39,278 nt of DNA, taken from the NCBI GenBank assembly GCA_018660835.1, contig JABJJN010000065.1:1-39278 (forward strand), written 5' to 3'. The translations under genes and the position numbers were made by a program. Under the pieces are notes generated by a model. The model saw nothing but the letters and a program-made list of their open reading frames with translations, was not told the origin of the DNA and made no database searches. The DNA comes from Gemmatimonadota bacterium (GTDB taxonomy: Bacteria; Latescibacterota; UBA2968; UBA8231). Below, piece after piece: positions 25,301 through 32,460 of this stretch (positions are counted from its first letter, which is position 1; each line of letters starts with the position of its first letter).

Positions 25301-25461
25301 AATCGTTGGGAAGTGAGTTTGGCTTTCCGCTTCTGCAGCGTTGGGCTCAGAAGGTCATGGAAGAGGTCACCATGTTTGACTTGAATGCGTTGCCAACAAC
25401 GATGAGCTCCTTCGCTGATGTTGTGGCATCGATGCGCCAACTGACGACAGCGAAAGCCTAG
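19330..25461 (+). CDS. Giant hybrid two-component sensor kinase (HTCS-like)
   Basis: 2043 residues from ATG 19330; a TTG at 19204 is possible but lies by the divergent gene. A signal/first membrane segment sits at about 28-45. Then come a CBM9-like beta-sandwich (57-235, IVVDGDLADWP), a carboxypeptidase-regulatory-like domain (260-327), 14 Reg_prop blades forming two seven-bladed propellers (350-933), a Y_Y_Y domain (about 950-1040) and a TM (1043-1066). In the cytoplasm there are a GAF-like domain (1087-1245), PAS (1253-1372), a second copy of the GAF-like domain (1376-1532), HisKA with phospho-His1564 (SHEIRTP), HATPase (N box near 1677, DSGIGIP, GTGLGLAI), a receiver with Asp1857 and a helical tail lacking an Hpt-type His. 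HTCS proteins sense oligosaccharides. No AraC output domain, so a separate phosphorelay partner is needed. No SD is seen before the ATG. Confidence 0.93.
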   Translation: MLPPNLRPFATLRLPRLPSILRSQPTLRVVVLVAALAVFPRVATGHNGAVAVALPLPQIVVDGDLADWPERTRYQVSRAEYGDRPQGEADLNAFFRVGFTTSPAALYLALEVEDESVIIDDSPDRDWNTEDGCEIYLDLGHADGIASQFALRGEGTPQQQAQGKAPDRVAWSRTAGRHVYEWRFDLSGIDLSTLSGRSLALDVVVSDRDEDASYSWIAWGRGTGKAGDPSRRGDVLLIADSLQVATVGGRLGREDGPDLAGSILIVQSKTDSALHLRQITDNTGQYSMRLPAGEYLLQPESGGDRATSLVLEAGTHSRHDFELLVSSGRPLAAGPGVSRRAGLGMAGAGWQALGVVDGLAGGSVRDIVQDNTGHLWVATTSGISRYDGHSFKNYSHRDGLPRGEVFSLCLDAEDRLWVGAEGGLSRFDGETFVNFGPHDGFSAGSTRSISLDESGDLWLGTEQGLLRYDGRLFHDYSTWEGAPRSWIDDVVVDGPDIWLTTLSDGLVHFDGERFSTYTEVDGLPSRSIRSLSLSSRGLLVGTEQGLAIMEGDHFVAATFNERLQYPSVGQILESANGDLWIGVQSTTGVVTVASGRIYRFDGTQLLAVPGHDTIGGDAVLRLFEDREANVWAGTSTSLIRHSAGAFRYFRSENGLPDDDVWKLLEDRHGRMWMATDEGLAQFDGETLVTFTVDDGLPPFPLRDLAEDEEGNLWIATTGGGVVRYDGESFETLTTRDGLAHNRVSRVLAASDGGVWMSTDGGGLSLFRDGRFTTTGTADGLPGESIGALAQDKAGSLWFTAYMQGAIHHDGKEYLHLTTEDGLPHNNVVTMLFDSDDRLWLGTPGGLSLFDDGQITNFGARDGLMHDFVDALYEDEGGQLWIASAGGISRYADGVFQSLLQRDGLGGNRIADLTQDRHGNMWIATWGDGVTRFTPSVAAPIIEVVDVIADGRYDPSSSISISSTQPLVRFLVRAISHKTRPDAMLYRYRLSGHEEAWRTTRRERIEYSDLPIGDYVFEVEAIDRDLDVSAVPARVAISIHAPYLQWSLYGGLGLALLALLVSGALLVRRNRDLAAQIDLREEEERRRRAIGRLRDAIWALDVNADLQDLLPTMYQSFVDLQISFDTCGLNTVDPSTDPPTVIICNFDGSGDQRRPDLNNPNAPLVVDFWRAKEPVYRPDLLVSDPTDERKGRVLDQVVVRSVLDVPFEFGTLAVNSKEPHAFSKRDIEGMQLLGGVLAEGFHRLKDLRSIVEREEQFRTFFEIGIVGMAFTSVQKGWLAANDYLCEMLGYSWDELRTMDWTELTHPEDLAQDVEHFERVLGGEIDGYSIDKRFVRKDGRIVDSMMSFRGIRNEEGEVDHGLAIVQDISDRKQREGRERALQQMRRAIWRLDSTSQIQDILTALEEAVTSIGLDYAVCGVNLINLADGKTTGSYHNLEPGSAWTRGDLYAEDARLLGRFRDAGQTAYRPDTQSQDTFDDRAKGAERRSVIDVPFSHGMLAFNSTQANAFDDYIPDLEEIATVLSEAFRRLDDLMALLERTQVAETARSEAEAANQSKSQFLANMSHEIRTPMNAILGFSEILSGLIQVGQQKRYLDSIQSSGKSLLALINDILDLSKVEAGKLELEYHAFDPLSVFREMEQIFEQKMQEKDLDFSIDVDPDLPRALVLDETRVRQVLINLIGNAIKFTDDGHIRVVATVEHTDVERNQIELVLSIEDSGIGIPVDQHDKIFGAFEQTAGQSNSEYGGTGLGLAITRRLIEMMDGQIRVESQPSEGSRFIVHLHNVEIGSADDLSKETEEDVSGVIFEAATVLVVDDIEANRQVVEAHLDAFGLTVLEAADGEEAIATSRQHQPDLVLMDIRMPVLNGEEATRRMKADADLRQIPVIALTASAMNEDVSHLQQLCDGYLAKPVSRDHLVAEMMRFLPHHRADQGETQETLAVELDETPIELDEATLARLPELIQMADAQLLGECERLGQEMLLTEIEAFAHRIESLGSEFGFPLLQRWAQKVMEEVTMFDLNALPTTMSSFADVVASMRQLTTAKA

Positions 25462-26453
25462 TCGATCAGCTCGGCTGCAGCCACCTGGCTTTCGAAGCCG
25501 ATGGATCTCGCCCTTTGCCAGTCGACGAGTGACTGATTCTCAGAAAATTCTGCACGTACGACAACCTCTGGATACATGAGCTGGGCCAAGACCTGTGCCG
25601 GCATGTTCAGTGTGTTGCGGGAATCCACGACGAACATTGGCTGACTCCCGACGATCTTGTGCATCAGCGCCAGACGGATCGCTCGACAAGCTTCGGCAAG
25701 TTCGATAAAACTGAAGAAATTGTGCCGCAGCCCCATAAGGGAACGTTCATCGGCCGTGAGTTGGCTTTCCTTGTCTGGGTGCTGTCGATCGTCATCGTGG
25801 TGATGTCGCAAACGGCGGATCTGATCCGCTGCCGCCGTCGCCGACATCTGGGCCAGCCTGTCCATCTGCTCGCGGGCTCGAAGTAGTTTGGGTACCAGTC
25901 CCTCACGCAACATGCTGAGACTCTGTAGACCGGCACCAAAGCGAAGGCATAGACTGTTGATGTTCGCCGTCCGTGCAAAGTAGGTGGCAATGTCTTCCGT
26001 CACCTGTTTGCTGAAGGAGTAGGGGTCGCTTGTCGTTTTGGGATGCTCTTCATCCACTGGCAGGTAGTCGATTTCAAAGCCGAGTCGACCGAAGTGGTAG
26101 CCGATGGCATTGATCGAGCTGGCGACGACGATCTGGTCGATACCATGATCGGCACAGGCCTGGAACAGCCTGAAGGTGGCGGCGCAGTTGAGATCGAAGA
26201 TTGCAGCGGGCGTTCCCAAGCGTGGCACCGGAATGGCAGCCAGGTGCAGAACACTGTCGACGCCGACCAGAAGCGATGCCAGAGTATCGGACGCCTTCTG
26301 GCCGGCAGTAAGGTCCAGCAGGTGGAAATCTGCCAGCTTGTCGTTGTTGGGGGGCTGCACGTCAACGCCGCGCACGTCGAAGCCGTGTTCATCTAGATCG
26401 GCACAGGCGGCAGCACCCAGGTGTCCGTTACAACCAGTCACCAGCACCTTCAT
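25458..26453 (-). CDS. NAD-dependent epimerase/dehydratase (extended SDR)
   Basis: 331 residues with TGCNGHLG (6-13), LHLAAIPVP, ASSINAIGY and the catalytic Tyr145/Lys149 in YSFSK. Probably acts on a nucleotide sugar or sugar acid. A highly charged insert (RRLRHHHDDDRQH, about residues 213-225) replaces part of the substrate lobe. Its stop and that of the convergent kinase share the CTAG at 25458-25461. It lies 69 bp after the VOC gene and is likely the last gene of that operon. Confidence 0.85.
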   Translation of the reverse strand: MKVLVTGCNGHLGAAACADLDEHGFDVRGVDVQPPNNDKLADFHLLDLTAGQKASDTLASLLVGVDSVLHLAAIPVPRLGTPAAIFDLNCAATFRLFQACADHGIDQIVVASSINAIGYHFGRLGFEIDYLPVDEEHPKTTSDPYSFSKQVTEDIATYFARTANINSLCLRFGAGLQSLSMLREGLVPKLLRAREQMDRLAQMSATAAADQIRRLRHHHDDDRQHPDKESQLTADERSLMGLRHNFFSFIELAEACRAIRLALMHKIVGSQPMFVVDSRNTLNMPAQVLAQLMYPEVVVRAEFSENQSLVDWQRARSIGFESQVAAAELID

Positions 26454-26522
26454 CGGTCACTTCGATTCTGGCAGCAAGCGGCGCAGGCCGAGCTCCTGAG
26501 TGGAACGATCGGTACGAGCACG

Positions 26523-26906
26523 TCAGTCCGCGAAACTGCCATCCTTGCGATGATGAAGCCAGATCGTATTGCCGTCTGGATCGCTGATGCAGGCGAAGTG
26601 GCAGACCGGACTCTCGTTGGACGGAACCGTCACAGTCACGCCTTTGGCCTCCAATTCCTTCATCGTTTCTTCGACGTCTTCTACGGCGAGGGAAATCGCC
26701 GCACCACCTGTCTGTGCCTTGGCACTCGGATCGAAGGCAGAGGGATCATTGATGGCGAGGGTTACATTGCCGGCGTTGAATTCGGCCCACTTCACCTCCT
26801 CGTAGTAGCCATACATCTCGATTCCGAGGGTGTCTCGATAAAATTCGATCGCCTTTTCCATGTCATTTGACTGGTAGTAGACGAAGTCCGCACCGCGGAT
26901 GTTCAT
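26523..26906 (-). CDS. VOC-family protein, probably without the usual metal site
   Basis: 127 residues with FVYYQSNDMEKAIEFYRDTLGIE at the start (two halves of a betaalpha unit), ISLAVEDVEETMKELEAKG in the second module and SDPDGNTIWLHH at the end. The first-strand His and the final Glu of metal-binding VOC enzymes are not present in the usual places, so it could be a binding or metal-free member. AAGGAGA stands before the ATG. It is 25 bp after the JmjC-like gene. Confidence 0.85.
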   Translation of the reverse strand: MNIRGADFVYYQSNDMEKAIEFYRDTLGIEMYGYYEEVKWAEFNAGNVTLAINDPSAFDPSAKAQTGGAAISLAVEDVEETMKELEAKGVTVTVPSNESPVCHFACISDPDGNTIWLHHRKDGSFAD

Positions 26907-26931
26907 GGTAATTCTCCTTGTTGATACACCT

Positions 26932-27765
26932 TTAGTATCGCTGGTCTACGAGCCAGGCTTCCTCAGGATGGTCCTCCCAGCGCCTTCGCAGCACTTGTTC
27001 GTTGGGACTGAATTGCCCTCCATGCTGGATCCCTCCATGAGAGATGTTCACACTCACGGCGATGCTGTTTGCTCCACCATCCACCCAATGAGGCGTCAGC
27101 AACTGGTTCCACAACATGGCCCCGGGCTTCATGACATAGGTCAGCACATCCTCAGGAGCATGTTCGGGGGGATGTTTACTGGGGTAGGGACTGCGGTCGT
27201 CGACGATGCTCTCGATGGGGCCGTATTTGCCAGGATCGCAAAAGCCATGAAATGACTTCGTGCCATGGATTTGCCATGCGACAACGTCAGAGTTGTCGAC
27301 ATGGTACTGCGAACTGCAACCTTTGCCAGAAATGAAAATAATGGGGTACGAGCGCTGCCACGTCAGGCCAGAGCTGGCAAGAAAAGTACGCCAGGGAATC
27401 ATGACCTGCTGCTGGAATGTCTGCAGGAAGTGCCCTTCGCCATAGAAGTTGTGCAGTTCAAACAGGGCAATGTTGAAGGGCAGATCGACGACCTGCTCCA
27501 GTGGGGCATGTCGCATCTTATCGACCAGGTCTGTCACGGCAGCCTCCTCATCGAGGCGATTCGAACTGATCTTCGTATCCGGGTGTTGGCGCAGGATGTC
27601 GACCATCTCTTCAGCGCCAGGGAAAGGCATCTCGAACTGTATCAGTTCAGGGCCCAACAGAAAATTGCGCGTTTCCTTCCACAACTGCAGGAAGTCTTCT
27701 TGTGAGCGCGCTGTAACGGGACGGTCGAAATCAAAGGCTGTCGATGTCGGAGCCGAGACGGTCAT
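26932..27765 (-). CDS. JmjC/cupin_8-like Fe(II)/2-oxoglutarate oxygenase
   Basis: 277 residues. A double-stranded beta-helix core has metal residues His155 and Asp157 in QYHVDNSD and distal His226 in LTPHWVDGG. Between them are AWQIHGTKSFHGF (Lys170 could bind 2-oxoglutarate) and YVMKPGAMLWN. Such enzymes hydroxylate amino acids, small molecules or proteins. The start overlaps the stop of nothing downstream but is overlapped by the upstream P-loop-like gene (ATGA), so the pair is coupled. Substrate unknown. Confidence 0.8.
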   Translation of the reverse strand: MTVSAPTSTAFDFDRPVTARSQEDFLQLWKETRNFLLGPELIQFEMPFPGAEEMVDILRQHPDTKISSNRLDEEAAVTDLVDKMRHAPLEQVVDLPFNIALFELHNFYGEGHFLQTFQQQVMIPWRTFLASSGLTWQRSYPIIFISGKGCSSQYHVDNSDVVAWQIHGTKSFHGFCDPGKYGPIESIVDDRSPYPSKHPPEHAPEDVLTYVMKPGAMLWNQLLTPHWVDGGANSIAVSVNISHGGIQHGGQFSPNEQVLRRRWEDHPEEAWLVDQRY

Positions 27766-28379
27766 GGAGCCAACATCCTCGTTGCCGCGTCAGCCGCCGT
27801 CAGGTGGGGGATGGAGCGCTCAAGAAATGTCTCGAGCAACTGCTCAGGAGATGTTTCTGACGTGTCGATGACGATCTTCCGCCGCATCCAGGATTGACGA
27901 ACCTCGAGGGCAAATGCATCGAGGACCTCTTCTACATCTTCTGTGGCCACCAGCGTGTGCGGATGTGGTGCATCCTGCATCCGCTGACGAATGCAGGAAG
28001 GCGTCGCGCTCAGATGAACGAGCAGAACGTCATCCGGCATGTCCGGTTCGTATTCTCGCACATGCTGAGGTTTGTCTGGATAGTAGTAACGAGGTCCATA
28101 AATGGCTTCCTCAATATGGAAACCGCCCATCAGAATGTGTTGGTATCGATGCAGCAGACGCACGTGATACACCAGTTGGAAGCGTTGGAAACGCTCCTTG
28201 ATCGCCGGCAGCATCGTCAGCATCGCTTCCTGCTCGGCGTCGCTCAGGTGGAAAGCATCGGGGATCGTGAAGTGATCATCCAGATGGTGCTGAATGCCAC
28301 GTGCCTTACCCCAGCTATCCAATTGAGAGATTAGTGTACTGACCCCGGTGTACTCGCAACCGACAACGACAACACGCAT
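27762..28379 (-). CDS. P-loop-kinase-like protein with altered Walker A
   Basis: 205 residues. The N-terminus MRVVVVGCEYTGVSTLISQL has the place and length of a Walker A loop (GxxxxGKS/T), but the Lys is Val13. Later parts follow a nucleoside/thymidylate-kinase-like pattern: LVYHVRLLHRYQHIL, a basic LID-like stretch (SCIRQRMQD) and VIDTSETSPEQLLE near the end. It may be a sulfotransferase/kinase-like fold that no longer hydrolyses ATP or binds it differently. Coupled to the mannonate dehydratase gene by TGATG and to the JmjC-like gene by ATGA. Confidence 0.65.
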   Translation of the reverse strand: MRVVVVGCEYTGVSTLISQLDSWGKARGIQHHLDDHFTIPDAFHLSDAEQEAMLTMLPAIKERFQRFQLVYHVRLLHRYQHILMGGFHIEEAIYGPRYYYPDKPQHVREYEPDMPDDVLLVHLSATPSCIRQRMQDAPHPHTLVATEDVEEVLDAFALEVRQSWMRRKIVIDTSETSPEQLLETFLERSIPHLTAADAATRMLAP

Positions 28380-29428
28380 CAGCTTCCTCCAGCGACTGAT
28401 TCAACTGCCTGTAGCATGGCCCGTATGTAGCCAAACTGGTAGGCAAAGGACTGTTCACGACTGCCAGGGGCATCGGATGCAGGTGCATGATCGGGCACGA
28501 CCATGTGCGGATAGCCGACGTCGCGAAGGGTCTTCATCAATACATACATGTCCATCACGCCTTCGTCGGGCCACACCTCCTGAAAGTCGCATTGGCCACC
28601 AAAGATATTGCGGAAGTGGATGAGGTGGATCTTCTTGCGCTCGCCGAAGTAACGCAGAATCTGTGGGACCTCCTGCGCCGGATTCTTGACCGATTCGGCC
28701 ATGCAGCCAAGGCAGAGATTCAGCCCATGATAGTCACTCGGACAGATCTCTATGAACTGCCGGAACCCATCGAATCCACCGAGAATCCTGTCGACGCCCT
28801 TGAAACCGGGTGGAAGCCACGGATCGCAGGGGTGACAGGCCATGCGAACCCGGGCCTCGGTGGCGACAGGAATGATACGTTCCAGGAAAAAAGTGACTCG
28901 CTCCCAATTTTGTTCCGCCGTGAGTGGCTGGTCGAATCGCGGTGTCTGAGCGTCGGCCTTGCTAAGATCGAAGGTCGAATAGCGCGTATTGCCGCGACCC
29001 GGTGGGTGCGATTCCGTGCGCTGATTCTCCATCTCACACAGGTAGTACTTAATCGAGGCGATCCCTGCTTCTCCCGCAGCGCGTACCATCTTTTGCACGA
29101 CGTCGATCTCTCGCTCACCGGCACTGAAGTCCCCGAGCATATACGCGGGGATGGAACCCCCTGCCTCATTGAGTGAGCCAATAGGCAGGGCGACCATCTC
29201 CAGGTCCACACCATAGCTGGCTGCCTTCTCGCGCTCGCTACCGAGCAATTGTGCGTCCCAGCCGATGTCGCGATCGACGGGCATGCGATTGACTGCCATC
29301 GAAGTCACGCCGTGGCGAGCCAGGAATTCGAGGTCTTCGTCGGAGGTCGTGAAGCGCTGTGTGCCCAAATGCAAGCGCGGGCTCTGTGTGTCCCACAGCG
29401 ACAGGGGGTCAGCGGTGTGCTCAGGCAT
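28379..29428 (-). CDS. Mannonate dehydratase (UxuA-like)
   Basis: 349 residues from ATG 29428, a little under the classical UxuA length. It has the family order: a TIM barrel with GVTSMAVNR, VALPIG, IKYYLCEM, MACHPCDPW (His199; classical HPDDP is HPCDP), LNLCLG (Cys239, classical FCxG) and IHFRNI (His271, classical HFRN). UxuA dehydrates D-mannonate to 2-keto-3-deoxygluconate with a metal ion. The altered HPDDP suggests a relative with a different sugar acid. First gene of the operon; the 242-bp spacer to the divergent GGT gene should hold its promoter. Confidence 0.85.
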   Translation of the reverse strand: MPEHTADPLSLWDTQSPRLHLGTQRFTTSDEDLEFLARHGVTSMAVNRMPVDRDIGWDAQLLGSEREKAASYGVDLEMVALPIGSLNEAGGSIPAYMLGDFSAGEREIDVVQKMVRAAGEAGIASIKYYLCEMENQRTESHPPGRGNTRYSTFDLSKADAQTPRFDQPLTAEQNWERVTFFLERIIPVATEARVRMACHPCDPWLPPGFKGVDRILGGFDGFRQFIEICPSDYHGLNLCLGCMAESVKNPAQEVPQILRYFGERKKIHLIHFRNIFGGQCDFQEVWPDEGVMDMYVLMKTLRDVGYPHMVVPDHAPASDAPGSREQSFAYQFGYIRAMLQAVESVAGGS

Positions 29429-29670
29429 TGTTTGTCTCTTGCTGTTGGCGACGTCGCAGCTGGCAACGAGTTGATGGAGATTTGCAGTGCCCAGAATACA
29501 GTACCACAGGGGGTGATAAAAGGCCCGCCTGGCGCTGGTGCAACTCCAGAAGGCCCTGTTCGGCCTCAACCCTCGCCGGTGTTCGGCTCTAACCCGCGCC
29601 GATTCTTACATTTATCAATTCAGCCATCTCCAAGTTCAACCAAAGTGGTCCAGACCCAAGGAGTGCACGC

Positions 29671-31254
29671 ATGTCCTTCAACTGGGACTTTAACTATCCC
29701 TCCAGGCGTATGCCTGTCATGGCGCGCCAGGTCGTGGCTACTTCACAACCCCTCGCGTCGCAGGCGGGGCTGCAGATGCTTGCCCAGGGGGGCAATGCGA
29801 TTGATGCGGCCCTTGCGGCGGCGATTACGTTGACCGTCGTGGAGCCGACGATGAATGGCATCGGCTCAGACGCGTTCTGCATTCTCTCTGATGCCGACGG
29901 CACGCTACACGGCCTGAACGCTTCGGGTCGGTCTCCTGCGTCGTGGAGTCCGGAGCGCTTTGCCGGTCAACGTCAGATGCCAACAAAAGGGTGGGATGCT
30001 GTAACTGTGCCAGGCTGTGTCTCGGCATGGGTCACTCTTTCCAAACGTTTTGGAAGACTGCCCTTCGCAGATCTGTTTCAACCCGCCATTGGCTATGCTC
30101 GTGAAGGTTGGCTCGTGCCACCCATCGTTGCGGCTTCATGGGACAAAGCTGTGTCCGCCTATGCTGATCAGCCTGACTGGCAAGAGGCGTTCCTGCGCAA
30201 TGGGGCTGCTCCGCGGGCGGGTGAATTGTTCAGATTTGAAGAACAGGCAAGGACACTGGAACTAATCGCGGCCTCGGAGGGAGAGGCGTTCTATCGCGGT
30301 GAACTCGCCACGGCCATTGTTGACCATGCTGCAAAGGGCGGCGGCGCCATGACCGTCGACGATCTGGCGGCGCACAAACCGGAATGGGTGACGCCACTTC
30401 AGTTGGACTATCGGGGACAGTCGCTGCACGAGATTCCGCCCAATGGTCAGGGGATCACGGCACAGATCGCTCTGGGGATCCTGCGTCACTTCGATCTGGC
30501 CCGTCTCGATCCTGACGGCATCCAGAGTCTGCATCTGCAGATTGAGGCGATGAAGCTGGCCTACGCCGATGCCTTTCGCTATGTCAGCGATCCAGAGACT
30601 CGTGATATCGATTTCAAGATGTTGCTAGACGACGTCTATCTGCAGCAGCGGTCTGAGTTGATCGATCCTCAGCGCGCGATCAAGCACCCAAGTGGACAGC
30701 CAGGACAGGGGGAGACGGTATATCTGACGGCGGCCGATTCGGAGGGCAGAATGGTCTCCTATATCCAGTCCAATTTTTCTGGCTTTGGCTCGGGTGTGGT
30801 CGTGCCTCAAACCGGCATCAGTTTACAGAATCGTGGGAGCGGTTTTACCCTCGAACCAGGCCATCCGAATCAGGTCGACGGGGGAAAGCGTCCCTATCAC
30901 ACCATCATTCCGGCTTTCGTCACACGTGACGATGAACCCCTGATGAGCTATGGCGTCATGGGAGGACACATGCAGCCACAGGGCCATGCGCAGATGATGA
31001 CGCGGATCTTCGACTCCGGTCAGAATCCCCAGGCTGCACTGGACGCACCGCGATGGCGGTTCGATCATGGCCTCGACGTGGCCGTCGAAGCAGGCTTGGC
31101 CGCCGCTACGCGCGAAGGACTGCAGCAACTCGGACACCAAATCCAGGTCGAGCCACCCTCGGCATTTGGTGGCGGGCAAATCATCTATCGTCTCAACGAT
31201 GGCTACTGTGCTGCGTCGGAGCCACGCAAGGATGGTCTCGCCACAGGCCTCTAA
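29671..31254 (+). CDS. Gamma-glutamyltransferase-family protein (Ntn hydrolase)
   Basis: 527 residues, family-typical length. GGNAIDAALAAAITLTVVEP is split around residue 50, GSGFTLEPG-like region at 389-397, and GVMGGHMQPQGHAQ near 434. Self-cleavage would leave Thr349 as the new N-terminus of the small subunit (GETVYLTAADSEG), although the usual TTH is TVY. No signal peptide is visible, so it is likely cytoplasmic, unlike secreted GGTs. Cytoplasmic members include oxamate amidohydrolases. AAGGAG is 7 nt before the ATG. RidA follows by 97 nt. Confidence 0.88.
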   Translation: MSFNWDFNYPSRRMPVMARQVVATSQPLASQAGLQMLAQGGNAIDAALAAAITLTVVEPTMNGIGSDAFCILSDADGTLHGLNASGRSPASWSPERFAGQRQMPTKGWDAVTVPGCVSAWVTLSKRFGRLPFADLFQPAIGYAREGWLVPPIVAASWDKAVSAYADQPDWQEAFLRNGAAPRAGELFRFEEQARTLELIAASEGEAFYRGELATAIVDHAAKGGGAMTVDDLAAHKPEWVTPLQLDYRGQSLHEIPPNGQGITAQIALGILRHFDLARLDPDGIQSLHLQIEAMKLAYADAFRYVSDPETRDIDFKMLLDDVYLQQRSELIDPQRAIKHPSGQPGQGETVYLTAADSEGRMVSYIQSNFSGFGSGVVVPQTGISLQNRGSGFTLEPGHPNQVDGGKRPYHTIIPAFVTRDDEPLMSYGVMGGHMQPQGHAQMMTRIFDSGQNPQAALDAPRWRFDHGLDVAVEAGLAAATREGLQQLGHQIQVEPPSAFGGGQIIYRLNDGYCAASEPRKDGLATGL

Positions 31255-31351
31255 GGGAGATCTACGACTGCGACGCCGAGCGCGAGAGATATGGAACTGA
31301 CCAACAACCACTCGACGATGTTCGAACCCGAACCAGAATCAGGAGAATGTC

Positions 31352-31726
31352 ATGGCTGACCAACCGACCGCTTCGGAGCCATTCTACAGTACGACGCGAC
31401 GCGCCGGTGATACGCTCTATCTGTCCGGGTTTGGACCTGTAGATGCCCACCTCGACGTCGTCGGCGATAACATCGCTGAACAGACACGTTTCACCATGGC
31501 CGCCATGCAGCGTGCTTTACATGACGTGGGCGCCACGACGGCGAATCTGGTACGTGTCAATGTCTTCCTTCTCGATATGGCAGATCGAGATGGATTCAAT
31601 GAGACGTACATGGAGTTTTTCGACGGATGTCCCATGCCGACGCGCCGGCTCATCGGTGCGGGTGATCTCTACAAGAAGATTCTCGTTGAGATCGATGGTG
31701 TTGCCTGGATGGGTGAGTCGTCTTAG
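31352..31726 (+). CDS. RidA/YjgF-family protein
   Basis: 124 residues, standard length. It has the RidA core: TLYLSGFGPVD, QTRFTMAAMQRALHDVGAT, VRVNVFLLDMADRDGFNETY and the end MPTRRLIGAGDLYKKILVEIDGVA with an Arg near the catalytic site. RidA deaminates reactive enamine/imine intermediates from amino-acid enzymes. The sequence deviates from RidA-proper (no PARTTV motif), so it belongs to a Rid subgroup. AGGAGA before the ATG. Its place beside GGT suggests amine-containing substrates. Confidence 0.87.
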   Translation: MADQPTASEPFYSTTRRAGDTLYLSGFGPVDAHLDVVGDNIAEQTRFTMAAMQRALHDVGATTANLVRVNVFLLDMADRDGFNETYMEFFDGCPMPTRRLIGAGDLYKKILVEIDGVAWMGESS

Positions 31727-31908
31727 TCGCTCTTCTGGCTCGAGCATCCGGGCCAGGATGCACCTGATTTGGCTGCTTTTCTAGCGACCACGTAGCTGGC
31801 CAAGATTGACGGTGGAGCGATCATGGACTATTTATCGTCCGCGAAAGTGGTGTGAGTCTCACCCCTCGCGCCCAATACTGATACATCACCCTGCAAGGAG
31901 GTCCCTTC

Positions 31909-32343
31909 GTGGCCATCACCCCCGCTATTAGTTCTGATATTGCCGGTCCCCTCGGCGCCATTCATCTGCCACGCTTGTGGTCAAAGCTTCTCATGAGTGC
32001 CAAGGGACAATTGCCTGACGGATACGCCGAGTGTGGCGGTGGATTCGACCAGATGGTGCTTGACGGTCTGAGCGTAGATCGTGACGCGGCCGTTGCCTTC
32101 GTAAAGGGCAATGCGCCGACGTATGCGAAGTTCGAGGCTTGGGTCGTCGAACAGCGCGGTGGCAGCATTCCTGCGGCTGAAATTGAGGCGAGCAATGCCG
32201 CGATTCGTGGTTACAATCACGATGACGACACGCGTGCCGAGATCCTCGGTGAGGCGGGCATCGCTGACGAGGGCAAGATTCTCGACGCCGTCAATCTCAA
32301 CAATCTCGACGACTGGAATGCGCTGCACAGCTCGCTGAGCTAA
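31909..32343 (+). CDS. DUF5069-like protein
   Basis: 144 residues from a GTG start, with AAGGAGG at 7 nt. The layout LPRLWSKLLMSAKGQLPDGY followed by a helical part and DDWNALH at the end resembles the DUF5069 family, whose function is unknown. It is alone on its transcript (182-bp gap upstream) and ends before the strong hairpin at 32382. My match to DUF5069 is from memory of the N-terminal pattern. Confidence 0.7.
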   Translation: MAITPAISSDIAGPLGAIHLPRLWSKLLMSAKGQLPDGYAECGGGFDQMVLDGLSVDRDAAVAFVKGNAPTYAKFEAWVVEQRGGSIPAAEIEASNAAIRGYNHDDDTRAEILGEAGIADEGKILDAVNLNNLDDWNALHSSLS

Positions 32344-32381
32344 TTGCGAGTACGCATTTGGATTGAAGTGAAGTAGAATGC

Positions 32382-32414
32382 GGGAGCGGATTGACCTGGG
32401 GTCGGTCCGCTCCC
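32382..32414. terminator. Bidirectional hairpin terminator candidate
   Basis: GGGAGCGGA (32382-32390) and TCCGCTCCC (32406-32414) pair perfectly over nine bases; the loop itself holds GACC-TGG-GGTC. It lies between the convergent DUF5069 and amidase genes. No clear T-run is seen on either side. Confidence 0.6.
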
Positions 32415-32460
32415 GGTCGTTCTGCAGCGGGGCGTCGCCGTTTTACCTCTACGACGCGGC

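Noticed and set aside
31727..31795. Short in-frame continuation after the RidA stop (SLFWLEHPGQ...)
   Set aside because: Needs TAG readthrough with no supporting signal; RidA is complete without it.
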